A stretch of DNA of 52,283 nt. It comes from Aureivirga sp. CE67 (GTDB taxonomy: Bacteria; Bacteroidota; Bacteroidia; Flavobacteriales; Flavobacteriaceae). This document shows, piece after piece, positions 43,809 through 52,134 of the stretch; within the stretch, counting starts at the first letter, position 1; every line of letters begins with the position of its first letter. The position numbers and the translations under genes were made by a program. The notes beneath the pieces were generated by a model. It ran no database searches. It was not told where the DNA came from and was given only the letters and a program-made list of their open reading frames with translations. The DNA lies in the NCBI RefSeq assembly GCF_015767245.1, contig NZ_JADOTV010000028.1:1-52283 (forward strand), given 5' to 3'.

Positions 43809-44772
43809 GATTCTTATTTTTTAATTCTTTATTCAATTTTATCGGGTAATACACATAGTAAAAAATAACCATGAATAAGGATACTCCAATAATCATAATT
43901 GCTAACCAATCTGGCATTTCAGTATGTCGCGTTACATATCCTTCAAGAAATCCTGCTAGGATAAAAAATGGTACTGTACTTAAAACTATGGTTACACCAT
44001 CTTTTGCTCCTTTTTTGAAAGATTCCAATCGGGAATAAGTTTTGGGAAAGAGAATACTATTTCCCATTACCATACCTGCGCAACCTGCAATAATAATCAC
44101 CGAAATTTCAATGGTACCATGAATCCAAATTGTACGAAAAGACTCCCACATTAAATCTTTATCAATGAAAAAATATAAAAATGAACCTAGCATAATTCCG
44201 TTTTTCATCATGATATAAATAGAACCAACTGTGAAAAACATTCCGAAAGCAAAAGCAAGCAATGCTACTCGAATATTATTTATCGTAATTCCGAGAAACA
44301 TGTCCATCTTATTTTTATCCTTATAAACGGCCATCGGATCATTATTATCAATATTATCCAAAGTCATATTTACATATCCATCTCCTAGAATTAATCTTAC
44401 AAAATCTATATCCGCATAAGAAGAATACATTCCAACCAAAGTAAAAAAAGCAAAAACTGAAAAAGCAATCAGTAATTGTTTTTGATATTGATAGAACATA
44501 ATCGGAAAATCATATCTATAAAAATCAATCAGACGTTTCTTAGATTCTTTTTTGGTTTTATAAATTTTTCGGTGTGATTCTGCTGCTATTGAATTAAGAT
44601 AAACTACAATATTACTTTCAGGATAAAATGTTGCTGCATAGCTCAAATCCTCTGTAACTTCAATGTATAAATCCGATAATTTATTAGGAGAAATCTCTTT
44701 GTTATTTCGGATTACATCTTCAAAAAGTTGCCATTTTTCTTTATTCTTTTTTATAAAAGCTGCTTCATGCAT
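43792..44772 (-). CDS. SpoIIM-family membrane protein, 326 aa
   Basis: Member of the stage II sporulation protein M superfamily, here in a non-sporulating organism. A cytoplasmic N-terminal helical region (about 90 residues) is followed by five or six membrane helices with the family landmarks LGITINNIRVALLAFAFGMF, KNGIMLGSFLYF, WIHGTIEISVIIIAGCAGM and FKKGAKDGVTIVL. The ATG at 44772 is chosen; an upstream TTG would run into the divergent promoter. First gene of the MoxR unit. SpoIIM-like proteins serve as envelope-remodelling scaffolds in Firmicutes, but a role here is unproven. Confidence 0.9.
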   Translation of the reverse strand: MHEAAFIKKNKEKWQLFEDVIRNNKEISPNKLSDLYIEVTEDLSYAATFYPESNIVVYLNSIAAESHRKIYKTKKESKKRLIDFYRYDFPIMFYQYQKQLLIAFSVFAFFTLVGMYSSYADIDFVRLILGDGYVNMTLDNIDNNDPMAVYKDKNKMDMFLGITINNIRVALLAFAFGMFFTVGSIYIMMKNGIMLGSFLYFFIDKDLMWESFRTIWIHGTIEISVIIIAGCAGMVMGNSILFPKTYSRLESFKKGAKDGVTIVLSTVPFFILAGFLEGYVTRHTEMPDWLAIMIIGVSLFMVIFYYVYYPIKLNKELKNKNHDAAL

Positions 44773-44781
44773 TTTTTTAAC

Positions 44782-44798
44782 TATTTTTGTCAAAAATA
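44782..44798. promoter_or_regulatory. Palindrome of two back-to-back -7 boxes between SpoIIM and RDD genes
   Basis: TATTTTTGTCAAAAATA: TATTTTTG on each strand around a single T. Each box lies about 18 bp from its ATG (44808 plus, 44772 minus). The minus-strand box also has TTTG 21 bp upstream. One polymerase would exclude the other. Confidence 0.55.
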
Positions 44799-44807
44799 AA
44801 TAAAATT

Positions 44808-45515
44808 ATGGAAAGATTTCAAATTCAAACAGCACATAATATAACTATTTCACAAAATATTGCTCCTCCTACAAAAAGAATTGGAGCTTCTTTGATTGAT
44901 TTACTTATAATTGCTGTCTATTCTTTAGTGATGCTTTATCTTATAAATGACTTGAATTTGACCAATAATTTTTTTGTTATTACAATCTGTACTTTACCTG
45001 CAATGTTATTTACTTTGGTTTATGAAATTCTTAGTAATGGTAAAACTCCAGGGAAAACAATTTTAAATCTTCGTGTAGTTCAAATTAATGGAGATAATCC
45101 TACAATTATCAATTTTATATTAAGATGGCTTTTAAGAATTATTGATATTTTTACAGCTGTAGGATCTGTTGCTTTACTTTCTGTTTTATTTAGCAAAAAA
45201 GGGCAAAGACTTGGAGACTTTGCAGCAGATACAACGGTAATTTATGAAAAAGAAACAATTACTCTAAAAGATACTTTAGCAACAAATATTGAGGAAAATT
45301 ACGTTCCTCTTTATCCACAAGTTATTTCGCTTTCAGCTAAAGATGTGGAAACAATTAAATCAATTTACAATCAATCTTTAAGAGGTGGAGATTATAATAC
45401 CATTCTAAAAATACATAATAGAGTTTTAGAGATTACAGGAATTGAAACTAATGAAAAACCTGTTGCTTTTATTCCTAAAATTGTAAAAGATTATAATTAT
45501 TACACACAATTATAA
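44808..45515 (+). CDS. RDD-family membrane protein linked to the MoxR cluster, 235 aa
   Basis: RDD domain with the expected motifs: arginine and aspartate in KRIGASLIDLLIIAVY, NGKTPGKTILNLRVV, and QRLGDFAADTTVIYEK. Three or four membrane helices are followed by an 80-residue cytoplasmic tail. The ATG at 44808 is used; the upstream in-frame TTG lies inside the divergent promoter box. It is divergent from SpoIIM with 35 bp between the starts. RDD and SpoIIM genes accompany MoxR-DUF58 clusters in distant phyla, which supports a shared function. Followed at 3 bp by the YdjM-like gene. Confidence 0.88.
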   Translation: MERFQIQTAHNITISQNIAPPTKRIGASLIDLLIIAVYSLVMLYLINDLNLTNNFFVITICTLPAMLFTLVYEILSNGKTPGKTILNLRVVQINGDNPTIINFILRWLLRIIDIFTAVGSVALLSVLFSKKGQRLGDFAADTTVIYEKETITLKDTLATNIEENYVPLYPQVISLSAKDVETIKSIYNQSLRGGDYNTILKIHNRVLEITGIETNEKPVAFIPKIVKDYNYYTQL

Positions 45516-45518
45516 TTC

Positions 45519-46319
45519 ATGGATTTAATTTCCCACATGTTTACAGGGTTAGCTGTAGGAAGTGTTTTAGCTAATTTTTCTACAAAAAACTGGAAACACA
45601 AGCTTTCCATTATTTTTTTTGGAGGTTTGGGTGGTGCACTTCCAGATTTTGATGCTATTTCACTTTGGTCAAAATTTGATATGACATTTGGGAAATTATT
45701 TCAACTTTCACATTCTGGTAAAGATATTTATTTCGGGAAATTTTGGTATTCTCATCATGGAGCAATGCATTCTATTTTTGCTATTTTACTTTTTATACTA
45801 TTATTTTTTCTGTTTAAAATTCTATTTCAAAAGAAATTCAAAACGAAAAATATCCTTTCATATTTTAAAGAAAAACAACTTATTATTTTTGCTTTTGCAC
45901 TAGGATATTTCTGTCATCTTTTAGAAGATATGCCAACGCCAGCAAGTGTTTGGAGAGGAGTTAATTTATTATTCCCAAGTAAAAATTACGTTGGTGGTTT
46001 CGGAAAAATTTGGTGGTGGAATAATTACGATTTATTCTTAATTATTTTCTCTGTTTTTAGTTTAAATATTCTTCTAAATTTCTTTCCAAATACATTAAAA
46101 CACTTGAAATCAAAAATTGCGTGTTCTATTTTCTTTTTTGGGTTAATTCTTTTTTTATACCAAATAAATACACGTTCTGTAGATTTTTCTTACACAGGTC
46201 ACACCAAAAATTATCAAAAAATGGAGCAACAATCTAAAGAAATTCAAAAGCAAATTCTTGGAACAAAACTCTATAATAAAATGGCTTGGTTGGATTCTAA
46301 AATTCCGTTATATTTTTAG
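45519..46319 (+). CDS. Membrane-bound metal-dependent hydrolase, YdjM/YbcI family, 266 aa
   Basis: DUF457-type inner-membrane protein with the family metal-site motifs: DLISHMFTGLAVG (H6), GALPDFDAIS (D-x-D), the RxxxHS-like SHHGAMHSIFAIL and a C-terminal LGYFCHLLEDMPTP with H and D. About five membrane helices. The enzymatic activity of the family is unproven. It follows the RDD gene by 3 bp, so the two are probably co-transcribed, and a lipoprotein gene follows 12 bp later. Confidence 0.85.
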   Translation: MDLISHMFTGLAVGSVLANFSTKNWKHKLSIIFFGGLGGALPDFDAISLWSKFDMTFGKLFQLSHSGKDIYFGKFWYSHHGAMHSIFAILLFILLFFLFKILFQKKFKTKNILSYFKEKQLIIFAFALGYFCHLLEDMPTPASVWRGVNLLFPSKNYVGGFGKIWWWNNYDLFLIIFSVFSLNILLNFFPNTLKHLKSKIACSIFFFGLILFLYQINTRSVDFSYTGHTKNYQKMEQQSKEIQKQILGTKLYNKMAWLDSKIPLYF

Positions 46320-46331
46320 AAAAATCAACCC

Positions 46332-47153
46332 ATGAAAAAAATAATCTTTTTCCTTCTTTCTATATTCGCATTTTTAAGTTGCAATGAAGAAAAATTTAAA
46401 GCTCTAGACGTCGAATACATCGACGATATAGATTATTTAGTTTTAAAAAGTGACAGAAAAAACCTTTACGAACTTCCTTTAAATTGGAACAAAGACAGCA
46501 TTCAATATTTTGAAAAAAAACATCCAAATCCGGATAAATTATCTAAAGAATTATATCAAAAGTTAGAATTCAGAAATTATTGGATTAAAGACTCTTCAAA
46601 TCAAGTCAGACACATTAGTTACCCTCATTATAAAAGTTTTACTTCTAAATTTAACGAGAAAAGTAATTTCTTTTATTTTAAATCATTACATAATTGCACG
46701 GATATTCCACACTTATTTGATATTGAAAGAAGAAAAGATACCATTTTAATCACCTCTCCTACTTCACCTGAAATTGCTGAGTTTATTATAGAAAATGAAA
46801 AAATAGTAAAAAAGAATCATCAGTATATCAATTTTGATGATGGATCAAAACACCTCAAAAAATCTGTAAAATATTATACTTACTATGAAAATGGAAATTT
46901 AAAAAGCACAAAAGAAATCATTATAAAAGGAAATAAAAGTTTAGATCCTTTTTTTAGCCTTAAAATAACTTTTGATGAAAAAGATACAATTTTCAAAGAT
47001 TATTTTTATAAGAATAAAGATTTAGATTATGTAAAAACGCAATGTAGCTTTTACAAAGATTCTATAAAATTTTCAGATAATTTACCCGTTTTTAAAAGAG
47101 TAGTTCTTCATAAAAAAGATACTATTTTAAGAAAGTTTACAACGATAAAATAA
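46332..47153 (+). CDS. Putative lipoprotein, 273 aa, unknown function
   Basis: The lipobox FAFLSC (Cys17) is followed by NEEKFK. Most of the mature protein is unrecognised. Its second half has a beta-hairpin segment YTYYENGNLKSTKEIIIKG that resembles single toxin-antitoxin/MORN-like YENGxLK units common in Bacteroidota lipoproteins, followed by an FDEKDTIFKDYFYKN strand pair. It is third in a plus-strand unit with the RDD and YdjM-like genes (gap of 12 bp). There is only weak evidence for a link to their function. Confidence 0.65.
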   Translation: MKKIIFFLLSIFAFLSCNEEKFKALDVEYIDDIDYLVLKSDRKNLYELPLNWNKDSIQYFEKKHPNPDKLSKELYQKLEFRNYWIKDSSNQVRHISYPHYKSFTSKFNEKSNFFYFKSLHNCTDIPHLFDIERRKDTILITSPTSPEIAEFIIENEKIVKKNHQYINFDDGSKHLKKSVKYYTYYENGNLKSTKEIIIKGNKSLDPFFSLKITFDEKDTIFKDYFYKNKDLDYVKTQCSFYKDSIKFSDNLPVFKRVVLHKKDTILRKFTTIK

Positions 47154-47180
47154 AAAATTGAGATCTTATTTTATTTTTAG

Positions 47181-47537
47181 CTATTTCTCTTTATTCATTT
47201 GTTTTAATTGATTTTCTGTAGATAAAAAACAAAAAACACTTCCAATAAAAAATTCAATAATTGAAATAATTGGAATTAAAGGAGGTTCTTTTGTTAGATC
47301 TATATTTGCTGTGAAATACAATACAATTTGTGTTAGAATAACTATTATAGGAACGAATAACCATCTTTTCGCAAAATATTTCTGAGAAAACCTCCAATTT
47401 TCAATATTCTTTACCGAACGTTTTGTTCTGTAACCATACATGAAATTTATTTCTTTTGGTGGAAATAAATACAATAATAATGGAATCAAAATTATAAGGA
47501 AATCAAATACTAAAATTGAAATTATTTCTTTTGACAT
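47181..47537 (-). CDS. SdpI-family membrane protein, 118 aa
   Basis: Matches the C-terminal part of the SdpI/YhfL family. It has the conserved loop FMYGYRTKRSVKNIENWRFS between the first two membrane helices, followed by YFAKRWLFVPIIVIL and a last helix IISIIEFFIGSVFCFL. Bacillus SdpI is an immunity protein against the SdpC toxin, but most small homologues have unknown roles. No toxin candidate is next to it. It is convergent with the lipoprotein gene with 27 bp between stops and no terminator hairpin visible. Confidence 0.8.
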   Translation of the reverse strand: MSKEIISILVFDFLIILIPLLLYLFPPKEINFMYGYRTKRSVKNIENWRFSQKYFAKRWLFVPIIVILTQIVLYFTANIDLTKEPPLIPIISIIEFFIGSVFCFLSTENQLKQMNKEK

Positions 47538-47752
47538 TTTTACTTTTTTTTTAAAGTTTTTATTTATACAAAACTTGAATTTAAAGTTATCTAATAAATT
47601 TCATAAGACAGTATAATTAATTCAGTACCAAATTATCACTTCATCTAAAAGCTTACTATTTCAAAGTAAAGAAATAATTATTATTGACAAAAACACTATT
47701 TATTTAAAATTCATTTAACTAACTTTAATAGAGAACATTAAAATCTTTTAAA

Positions 47753-49192
47753 ATGAAAAATACATTACTTATTTTTTTTATTTCATTTATTAGTTTCGGG
47801 CAAATTAATGATGAAAATGTTTCTTTACTAACTTCTTCGGAGGGAAATCCTAAAATTGAAGAAATTCAGATACAACTTTTCAATGAGGGAACAGACGAAT
47901 ATGAAAATCAATACAAAGAAGTTTATGAATTTGATGCAAACGGAAACAAAGTTCGTTTAGAAATATATTTTTGGAATACTGAAGATGAAGAATTTATTCC
48001 TGAATATAAAACTACTTATGTGTATGATGATGAAAACAGATTAATTAAAGAAAGCTCTTATCAATGGAATTTTACGGTTGAAGAATTTATTAAATATAAT
48101 GAAGTAAGTGTCGTTTATGACGAATTCGGTAGAAGAATTGAACTTAATTATTATAGTTACTATTTTGAGGAAGATAGCGAAGTTTTCACAAAAGCTATTC
48201 TAACTTATGATGGATATTTTATTGAAAATTATACTGCATATGTAAAATCTCCGGAAACTGCAAATGAATTTATAGAATTTGAAAGAGGATTAACTTACAC
48301 ACAAGGAGAAAATAATACAACAACCGTAGAAATCGAAACGAAAGAAGGACCTGATAGTGAGTGGGAATTATTTTATAAAAGAATTATTCAATTTGACGAT
48401 AACTACAACACCATTTTAGAAGAATATTACGAATATAATAATGAAATGTATGCTCCAGCTTCAAAAGAATCGTATGTGTATGATTTGACCAATAATAAAT
48501 TATTAGAATCATACGATTACGCAACTTCTTCGGATGGAACTCAGTTTGAAAATAGTGCGAAATACATCTATACTTATGATGGAAATACTACAAATCAAAT
48601 GTATTATTATTGGGATCCTGAAACTGAAGATTTTATTTTAAGTTCCAAATTTAAGGTTGTAAAAAATGATGCTGGTCAAATAACTGAAAAAGAAAATGCA
48701 AACTGGAACAATATTGATTCAGAATATGAACCAACTACTCGATATGTTTATAATTATGAAAATGGATATGTAAGCACCGTAAATACTTTTCAAGGAATTC
48801 CTTTCGGGTTTCATTCTGAATCCACTTACACTCCGATTGTAGAAGATGGAGTTTTATTAGAAAGAACGGAAAGCTACCAACTTCTGACAGATGAACCTGT
48901 AGAGAGATATAAATATATTTACAACTTCCCAGAATTAGATGTAGAAAAATCAAATAATTCGCTAACTGAAATTACTTTATACCCAAATCCAATCAAAAAT
49001 AATTTCACCATAAATAATGCGAAGAATTCTAAAATAGAAATTTATAATTCTTTAGGTCAAAAGGTTTTTGATCAAAAAATCATTTCTGAAATCCAAAATT
49101 TCCAAATGAATAAATTAGATAATGGATTATATTTCGCAAAAGTTATAAAAGAAAATAACAATAAAACTTTTTCAATTTTAATTCAAAAATAA
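47753..49192 (+). CDS. T9SS-secreted protein with YD-like repeats, 479 aa
   Basis: Signal peptide (residues 1-16, ending SFGQ), then about ten irregular repeats of 35-45 residues holding a YDxxxR/N core, for example YDDENRLIKESSYQW, YDEFGRRIELNYYSY and YDLTNNKLLESYDYA. They are acidic and rich in Y, E and N. The last 75 residues are a T9SS type A sorting domain (LYPNPIKNNFTI, IEIYNSLGQKVF, LDNGLYFAKVIK). The protein is exported by the type IX system to the cell surface. The repeats recall YD/RHS units but there is no RHS core or toxin domain. Its stop is followed by a terminator. Confidence 0.83.
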   Translation: MKNTLLIFFISFISFGQINDENVSLLTSSEGNPKIEEIQIQLFNEGTDEYENQYKEVYEFDANGNKVRLEIYFWNTEDEEFIPEYKTTYVYDDENRLIKESSYQWNFTVEEFIKYNEVSVVYDEFGRRIELNYYSYYFEEDSEVFTKAILTYDGYFIENYTAYVKSPETANEFIEFERGLTYTQGENNTTTVEIETKEGPDSEWELFYKRIIQFDDNYNTILEEYYEYNNEMYAPASKESYVYDLTNNKLLESYDYATSSDGTQFENSAKYIYTYDGNTTNQMYYYWDPETEDFILSSKFKVVKNDAGQITEKENANWNNIDSEYEPTTRYVYNYENGYVSTVNTFQGIPFGFHSESTYTPIVEDGVLLERTESYQLLTDEPVERYKYIYNFPELDVEKSNNSLTEITLYPNPIKNNFTINNAKNSKIEIYNSLGQKVFDQKIISEIQNFQMNKLDNGLYFAKVIKENNNKTFSILIQK

Positions 49193-49201
49193 AACACTTC
49201 A

Positions 49202-49243
49202 AACCTGTTTATCTTTAGTTGAAAAACTATTTTTAAACAGGTT
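49202..49243 (+). terminator. Terminator after the YD-like protein gene
   Basis: AACCTGTTTA (49202-49211) and TAAACAGGTT (49234-49243) form a perfect 10-bp stem. The loop contains a second small stem, TAGTT/AACTA. Confidence 0.7.
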
Positions 49244-49316
49244 CTATATTTTCAGCTTCATAATATTGTTTTGAATATTTTGATTTAAAATCACATCAAT
49301 TCCTTCATTCCAAAAA

Positions 49317-49346
49317 AAAGACTAACCAAAAATCTGATTAGTCTTT
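49317..49346 (-). terminator. Terminator after the RDD-Coa1-like gene
   Basis: AAAGACTAA (49317-49325) and TTAGTCTTT (49338-49346) form a 9-bp stem. On the minus strand it is followed by T-rich sequence. Confidence 0.75.
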
Positions 49347-49352
49347 CCAATT

Positions 49353-50138
49353 TTATTCATTATAATTTTGTAATTCTTGCACAACCCAATCGCCGTCTGA
49401 TTCTTTTGTCAGATACGCTTTGACACTTACATCTTTCAATTTCCCATTTACAGAAATATCAAAAGCAGCTTCTCCATAATCATTCGTATAATTTACCTGA
49501 CCAGACATAAAAAATCCATAACCTTCAATTCCTCCAGTTTCTTCCAATATTTCTGGATTATTTTCTATTGCCATTATCGAAGCTTTATAAGCATCTGATT
49601 GTTTAAGTGTCGAAATCACAAAAAAGAAAAGGAAAAAACAAACAGTCAAACCAAGAGAAATAATGGTTCCAATTCTTAATCCGACAGGAGATTTTTTCTC
49701 CGATTTTATAACCACCGTTTTTGCTAAAACATCTCCAATTCTCTGCTTTTTTTCATTTGAAGCAAAATAAATAAACTCAATTGGCCAGATAACAATCAAT
49801 AAATTTCGAACAACAGTCTGCCCAAACGAAGGAGCTTTCTCCAAATCATCCATCCTTCTAATCTTGATTCCCATAATCCATTTCCCAATACTCGTCCCAT
49901 TATATCCATCTTTTATCAGATACAGAACAATTGCTAAAATGAAAACAAAAACAAGGCTCCCTAGTTTTTTAAAAACATCCAATTGACTAGCATTATCAAA
50001 ACCTATGATAGAAAAAATAATCGTCATCAATATGGAAATAATAATAAAATGATCTATTGTAAATGCAACGATTCTTCGTTTTCTACTTGATAATTTTCTC
50101 TTAAATTCAAATTCCTGTATTTCTTTATCCGTGTACAT
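49353..50138 (-). CDS. RDD-family membrane protein with Coa1-like C-terminal domain, 261 aa
   Basis: RDD domain at residues 15-150: RIVAFTIDHFIII, GTSIGKWIMGIKIRR and QRIGDVLAKTVVIKSE. A further membrane helix (about 157-178) leads to an outer domain of 80 residues with SGQVNYTNDYGEAAFDISVNG and GDWVVQELQ. This resembles the small Coa1-like domain (strand pair GxISxxGxxGxAxxxIPVxG ... GxWxLxxL) described in several bacterial fusions. The link to respiratory assembly is by name only. It is unlike the RDD protein at 44808, which lacks this domain. Terminator at 49317. Confidence 0.78.
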   Translation of the reverse strand: MYTDKEIQEFEFKRKLSSRKRRIVAFTIDHFIIISILMTIIFSIIGFDNASQLDVFKKLGSLVFVFILAIVLYLIKDGYNGTSIGKWIMGIKIRRMDDLEKAPSFGQTVVRNLLIVIWPIEFIYFASNEKKQRIGDVLAKTVVIKSEKKSPVGLRIGTIISLGLTVCFFLFFFVISTLKQSDAYKASIMAIENNPEILEETGGIEGYGFFMSGQVNYTNDYGEAAFDISVNGKLKDVSVKAYLTKESDGDWVVQELQNYNE

Positions 50139-50628
50139 AATTCTTTTTTTTCGTGTTTATACTAGCAATATATTTAGAATATTTTTCCAAATGTAAGATA
50201 TTTATCATTTGAAATATCAAACTGAATTTTATTTAAATATTTTGGCTAAAATAAAAATTCTAACAAATTATTTATAATATCTAAGTTTAAATTTATGAAA
50301 AACACAAAGCAATTGAAATAAAATTATAATTTGGGCGAAACCATTTTTCTTCGTTTCCAAAAACTCAGAAAAAGGTCGGGCTTTTCGTTTCTAGTTTTGT
50401 TTTTCAAAAAAAGAATTTCTAAAGCAGCCGTGGGCTTCTAAGGTCGCCTCCGTTGCCAAAGAAATTCTAATTTTTGAAAAAAACAAAAGCTATCCACTAC
50501 AATCCCTTTCGCAAGAAAAACACAGTTACCTCTTCAAATCTAAATAGAATCACAACTTATCTTCAACTGTTTAAAAACTAAGCTTTTTTCCGTAAATTTA
50601 TGTAAATCACTGTTTAAAAATTTTAACG
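50139..50628. other. 490-bp intergenic region
   Basis: No gene is seen. 50139-50330 is AT-rich with no recognised signal. 50335-50515 holds the second copy of the structured intergenic element. Near the mqo gene, ACTGTTTAAAAA occurs twice (50566-50577 and 50609-50620), 43 bp apart. No clear TAnnTTTG box precedes mqo; TAAATTTA at 50593 is one mismatch away. Confidence 0.6.
50368..50510. repeat. Intergenic structured repeat element, copy 2
   Basis: Shares AAAGGTCGGGCT (50371-50382), CTAAAGCAGC (50419-50428) and CTATCCACTACA (50490-50501) with copy 1. A long stem is formed by 50394-50419 and 50461-50489 (GTTTTGTTTTTC...GAATTTC against GAAATTC...GAAAAAAACAAAAG). The arms differ in sequence from copy 1 yet are again complementary. 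Confidence 0.6.
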
Positions 50629-52134
50629 ATGAAAGAATATTCTGCAAAAGATAACCAAGAAGTAAAAGATGTTGTATTGATTGGAGGAGGAATAATGAGT
50701 GCAACTTTAGGAACTTTTCTTAAATTATTAGAACCTAGCTGGAGCATCGAAATTTTCGAACGATTAGAAGATGTAGCTCTAGAAAGTTCCGACGCTTGGA
50801 ACAATGCAGGAACAGGACATTCCGGACTTTGCGAATTAAATTATACACCACAAAAAGAAGACGGAACAATTGATATCAAAAAAGCCGTTGGTGTTGCAGA
50901 AAAATTTGAAATTTCAAAACAGTTTTGGTCTTATTTGGTAAAACATAAATGGATTTCAAATCCATCAGATTTTATCAATTCCAACCCACATATGAGTTTT
51001 GTTTGGGGAGACGAAAATTCGGATTTCCTTAAAAAAAGATATGAAACCATGAAAGAAAACTGTCTTTTCGAAAACATGATTTTTTCAGAAGACAAAAAAC
51101 AACTTCAAAAATGGATTCCACTTATCATGGAAGGTCGCAAAAACGGAATGAAAATGGCGGCAACCAGAAACGAATTAGGAACCGATGTAAATTTCGGTAG
51201 TTTAACCAGAAAATTAATCACGCTACTTATAGAACATAAAAACGTAACGCTATCTTTAAAACACGAAGTTGCACATTTACACCAACACAAAGATGGACTT
51301 TGGGAAGTTGATGCAAGAAATTTAAAAGACAGAACACATAAAAAAGTTTTAGCAAAATTTGTGTTTATTGGTGCTGGAGGTGGCGCTCTTCCACTTTTAG
51401 AAAAATCACATATCAATGAAGGAAAAGGATTTGGAGGTTTTCCTGTAAGCGGAGAATGGCTAAGGTGTACGAATAAAGAAGTAATTGAAAAACATCATGC
51501 AAAAGTTTATGGATTGGCTTCTGTCGGTTCTCCTCCTATGTCTGTTCCTCATCTTGACACAAGAGTTATCAATGGAGAAAAAGCTTTACTTTTCGGACCT
51601 TATGCGGGATTTAGTACTAAATTTCTAAAAAAAGGTTCTTTCTGGGATTTACCTTCCTCTATTCAATTTGATAATATCATGTCGATTATCGGAGCAGGAA
51701 TTCATAATGTAGCACTTACAGAATATTTGATTAAACAAGTTAGACAAACTCCAGAAGATCGTTTTAAAGCTTTACAAGAATATGTGCCAGAAGCAAAAAT
51801 GGAAGATTGGGAATTAGTTATGGCAGGACAACGAGTACAAATCATTAAAAAAGATTCTGATCAAGGTGGAATTTTAGAATTCGGTACAGAAGTAGTTCAT
51901 CATGATGATAAAACAATTGCCGCATTGCTTGGAGCGTCACCAGGAGCTTCCACTTCTGTCTCTATAATTCTAGAAGTTATACAAACTTGTTTTGATGAAA
52001 AAATGAAAACAAAAGCTTGGCAAAAAAAATTAAAAGAAATGATTCCTACTTTTGGAGAAAAACTTTCCGAGAACAAAAAGCTTTGTCATGAAACTAGAAA
52101 ACATACACATCATGTATTAAGGTTAAAAATTTAA
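50629..52134 (+). CDS. mqo: Malate:quinone oxidoreductase, 501 aa
   Basis: FAD-dependent membrane-associated enzyme that oxidises malate to oxaloacetate and passes electrons to quinone. Motifs: VVLIGGGIMSATLGTFLK (dinucleotide binding, about 15-32), EIFERLEDVALESSDAWNNAGTGHS, ELNYTP, GFGGFPVSGEWLRC, ALLFGPYAGFSTKFLK and GTEVVHHDDKTIAALLGASPGAS. Full length for the family. The C-terminal RKHTHHVLRLKI is typical of longer members. It appears monocistronic after a 490-bp intergenic region and replaces or complements NAD-malate dehydrogenase in the citric acid cycle. Confidence 0.95.
   Translation: MKEYSAKDNQEVKDVVLIGGGIMSATLGTFLKLLEPSWSIEIFERLEDVALESSDAWNNAGTGHSGLCELNYTPQKEDGTIDIKKAVGVAEKFEISKQFWSYLVKHKWISNPSDFINSNPHMSFVWGDENSDFLKKRYETMKENCLFENMIFSEDKKQLQKWIPLIMEGRKNGMKMAATRNELGTDVNFGSLTRKLITLLIEHKNVTLSLKHEVAHLHQHKDGLWEVDARNLKDRTHKKVLAKFVFIGAGGGALPLLEKSHINEGKGFGGFPVSGEWLRCTNKEVIEKHHAKVYGLASVGSPPMSVPHLDTRVINGEKALLFGPYAGFSTKFLKKGSFWDLPSSIQFDNIMSIIGAGIHNVALTEYLIKQVRQTPEDRFKALQEYVPEAKMEDWELVMAGQRVQIIKKDSDQGGILEFGTEVVHHDDKTIAALLGASPGASTSVSIILEVIQTCFDEKMKTKAWQKKLKEMIPTFGEKLSENKKLCHETRKHTHHVLRLKI

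Noticed and set aside
47753-49192. RHS/YD polymorphic toxin
   Set aside because: The repeats are irregular, there is no RHS core boundary or toxin domain, and the C-terminus is a T9SS sorting domain; the nearby SdpI gene is on the other strand and is not a matching immunity gene.
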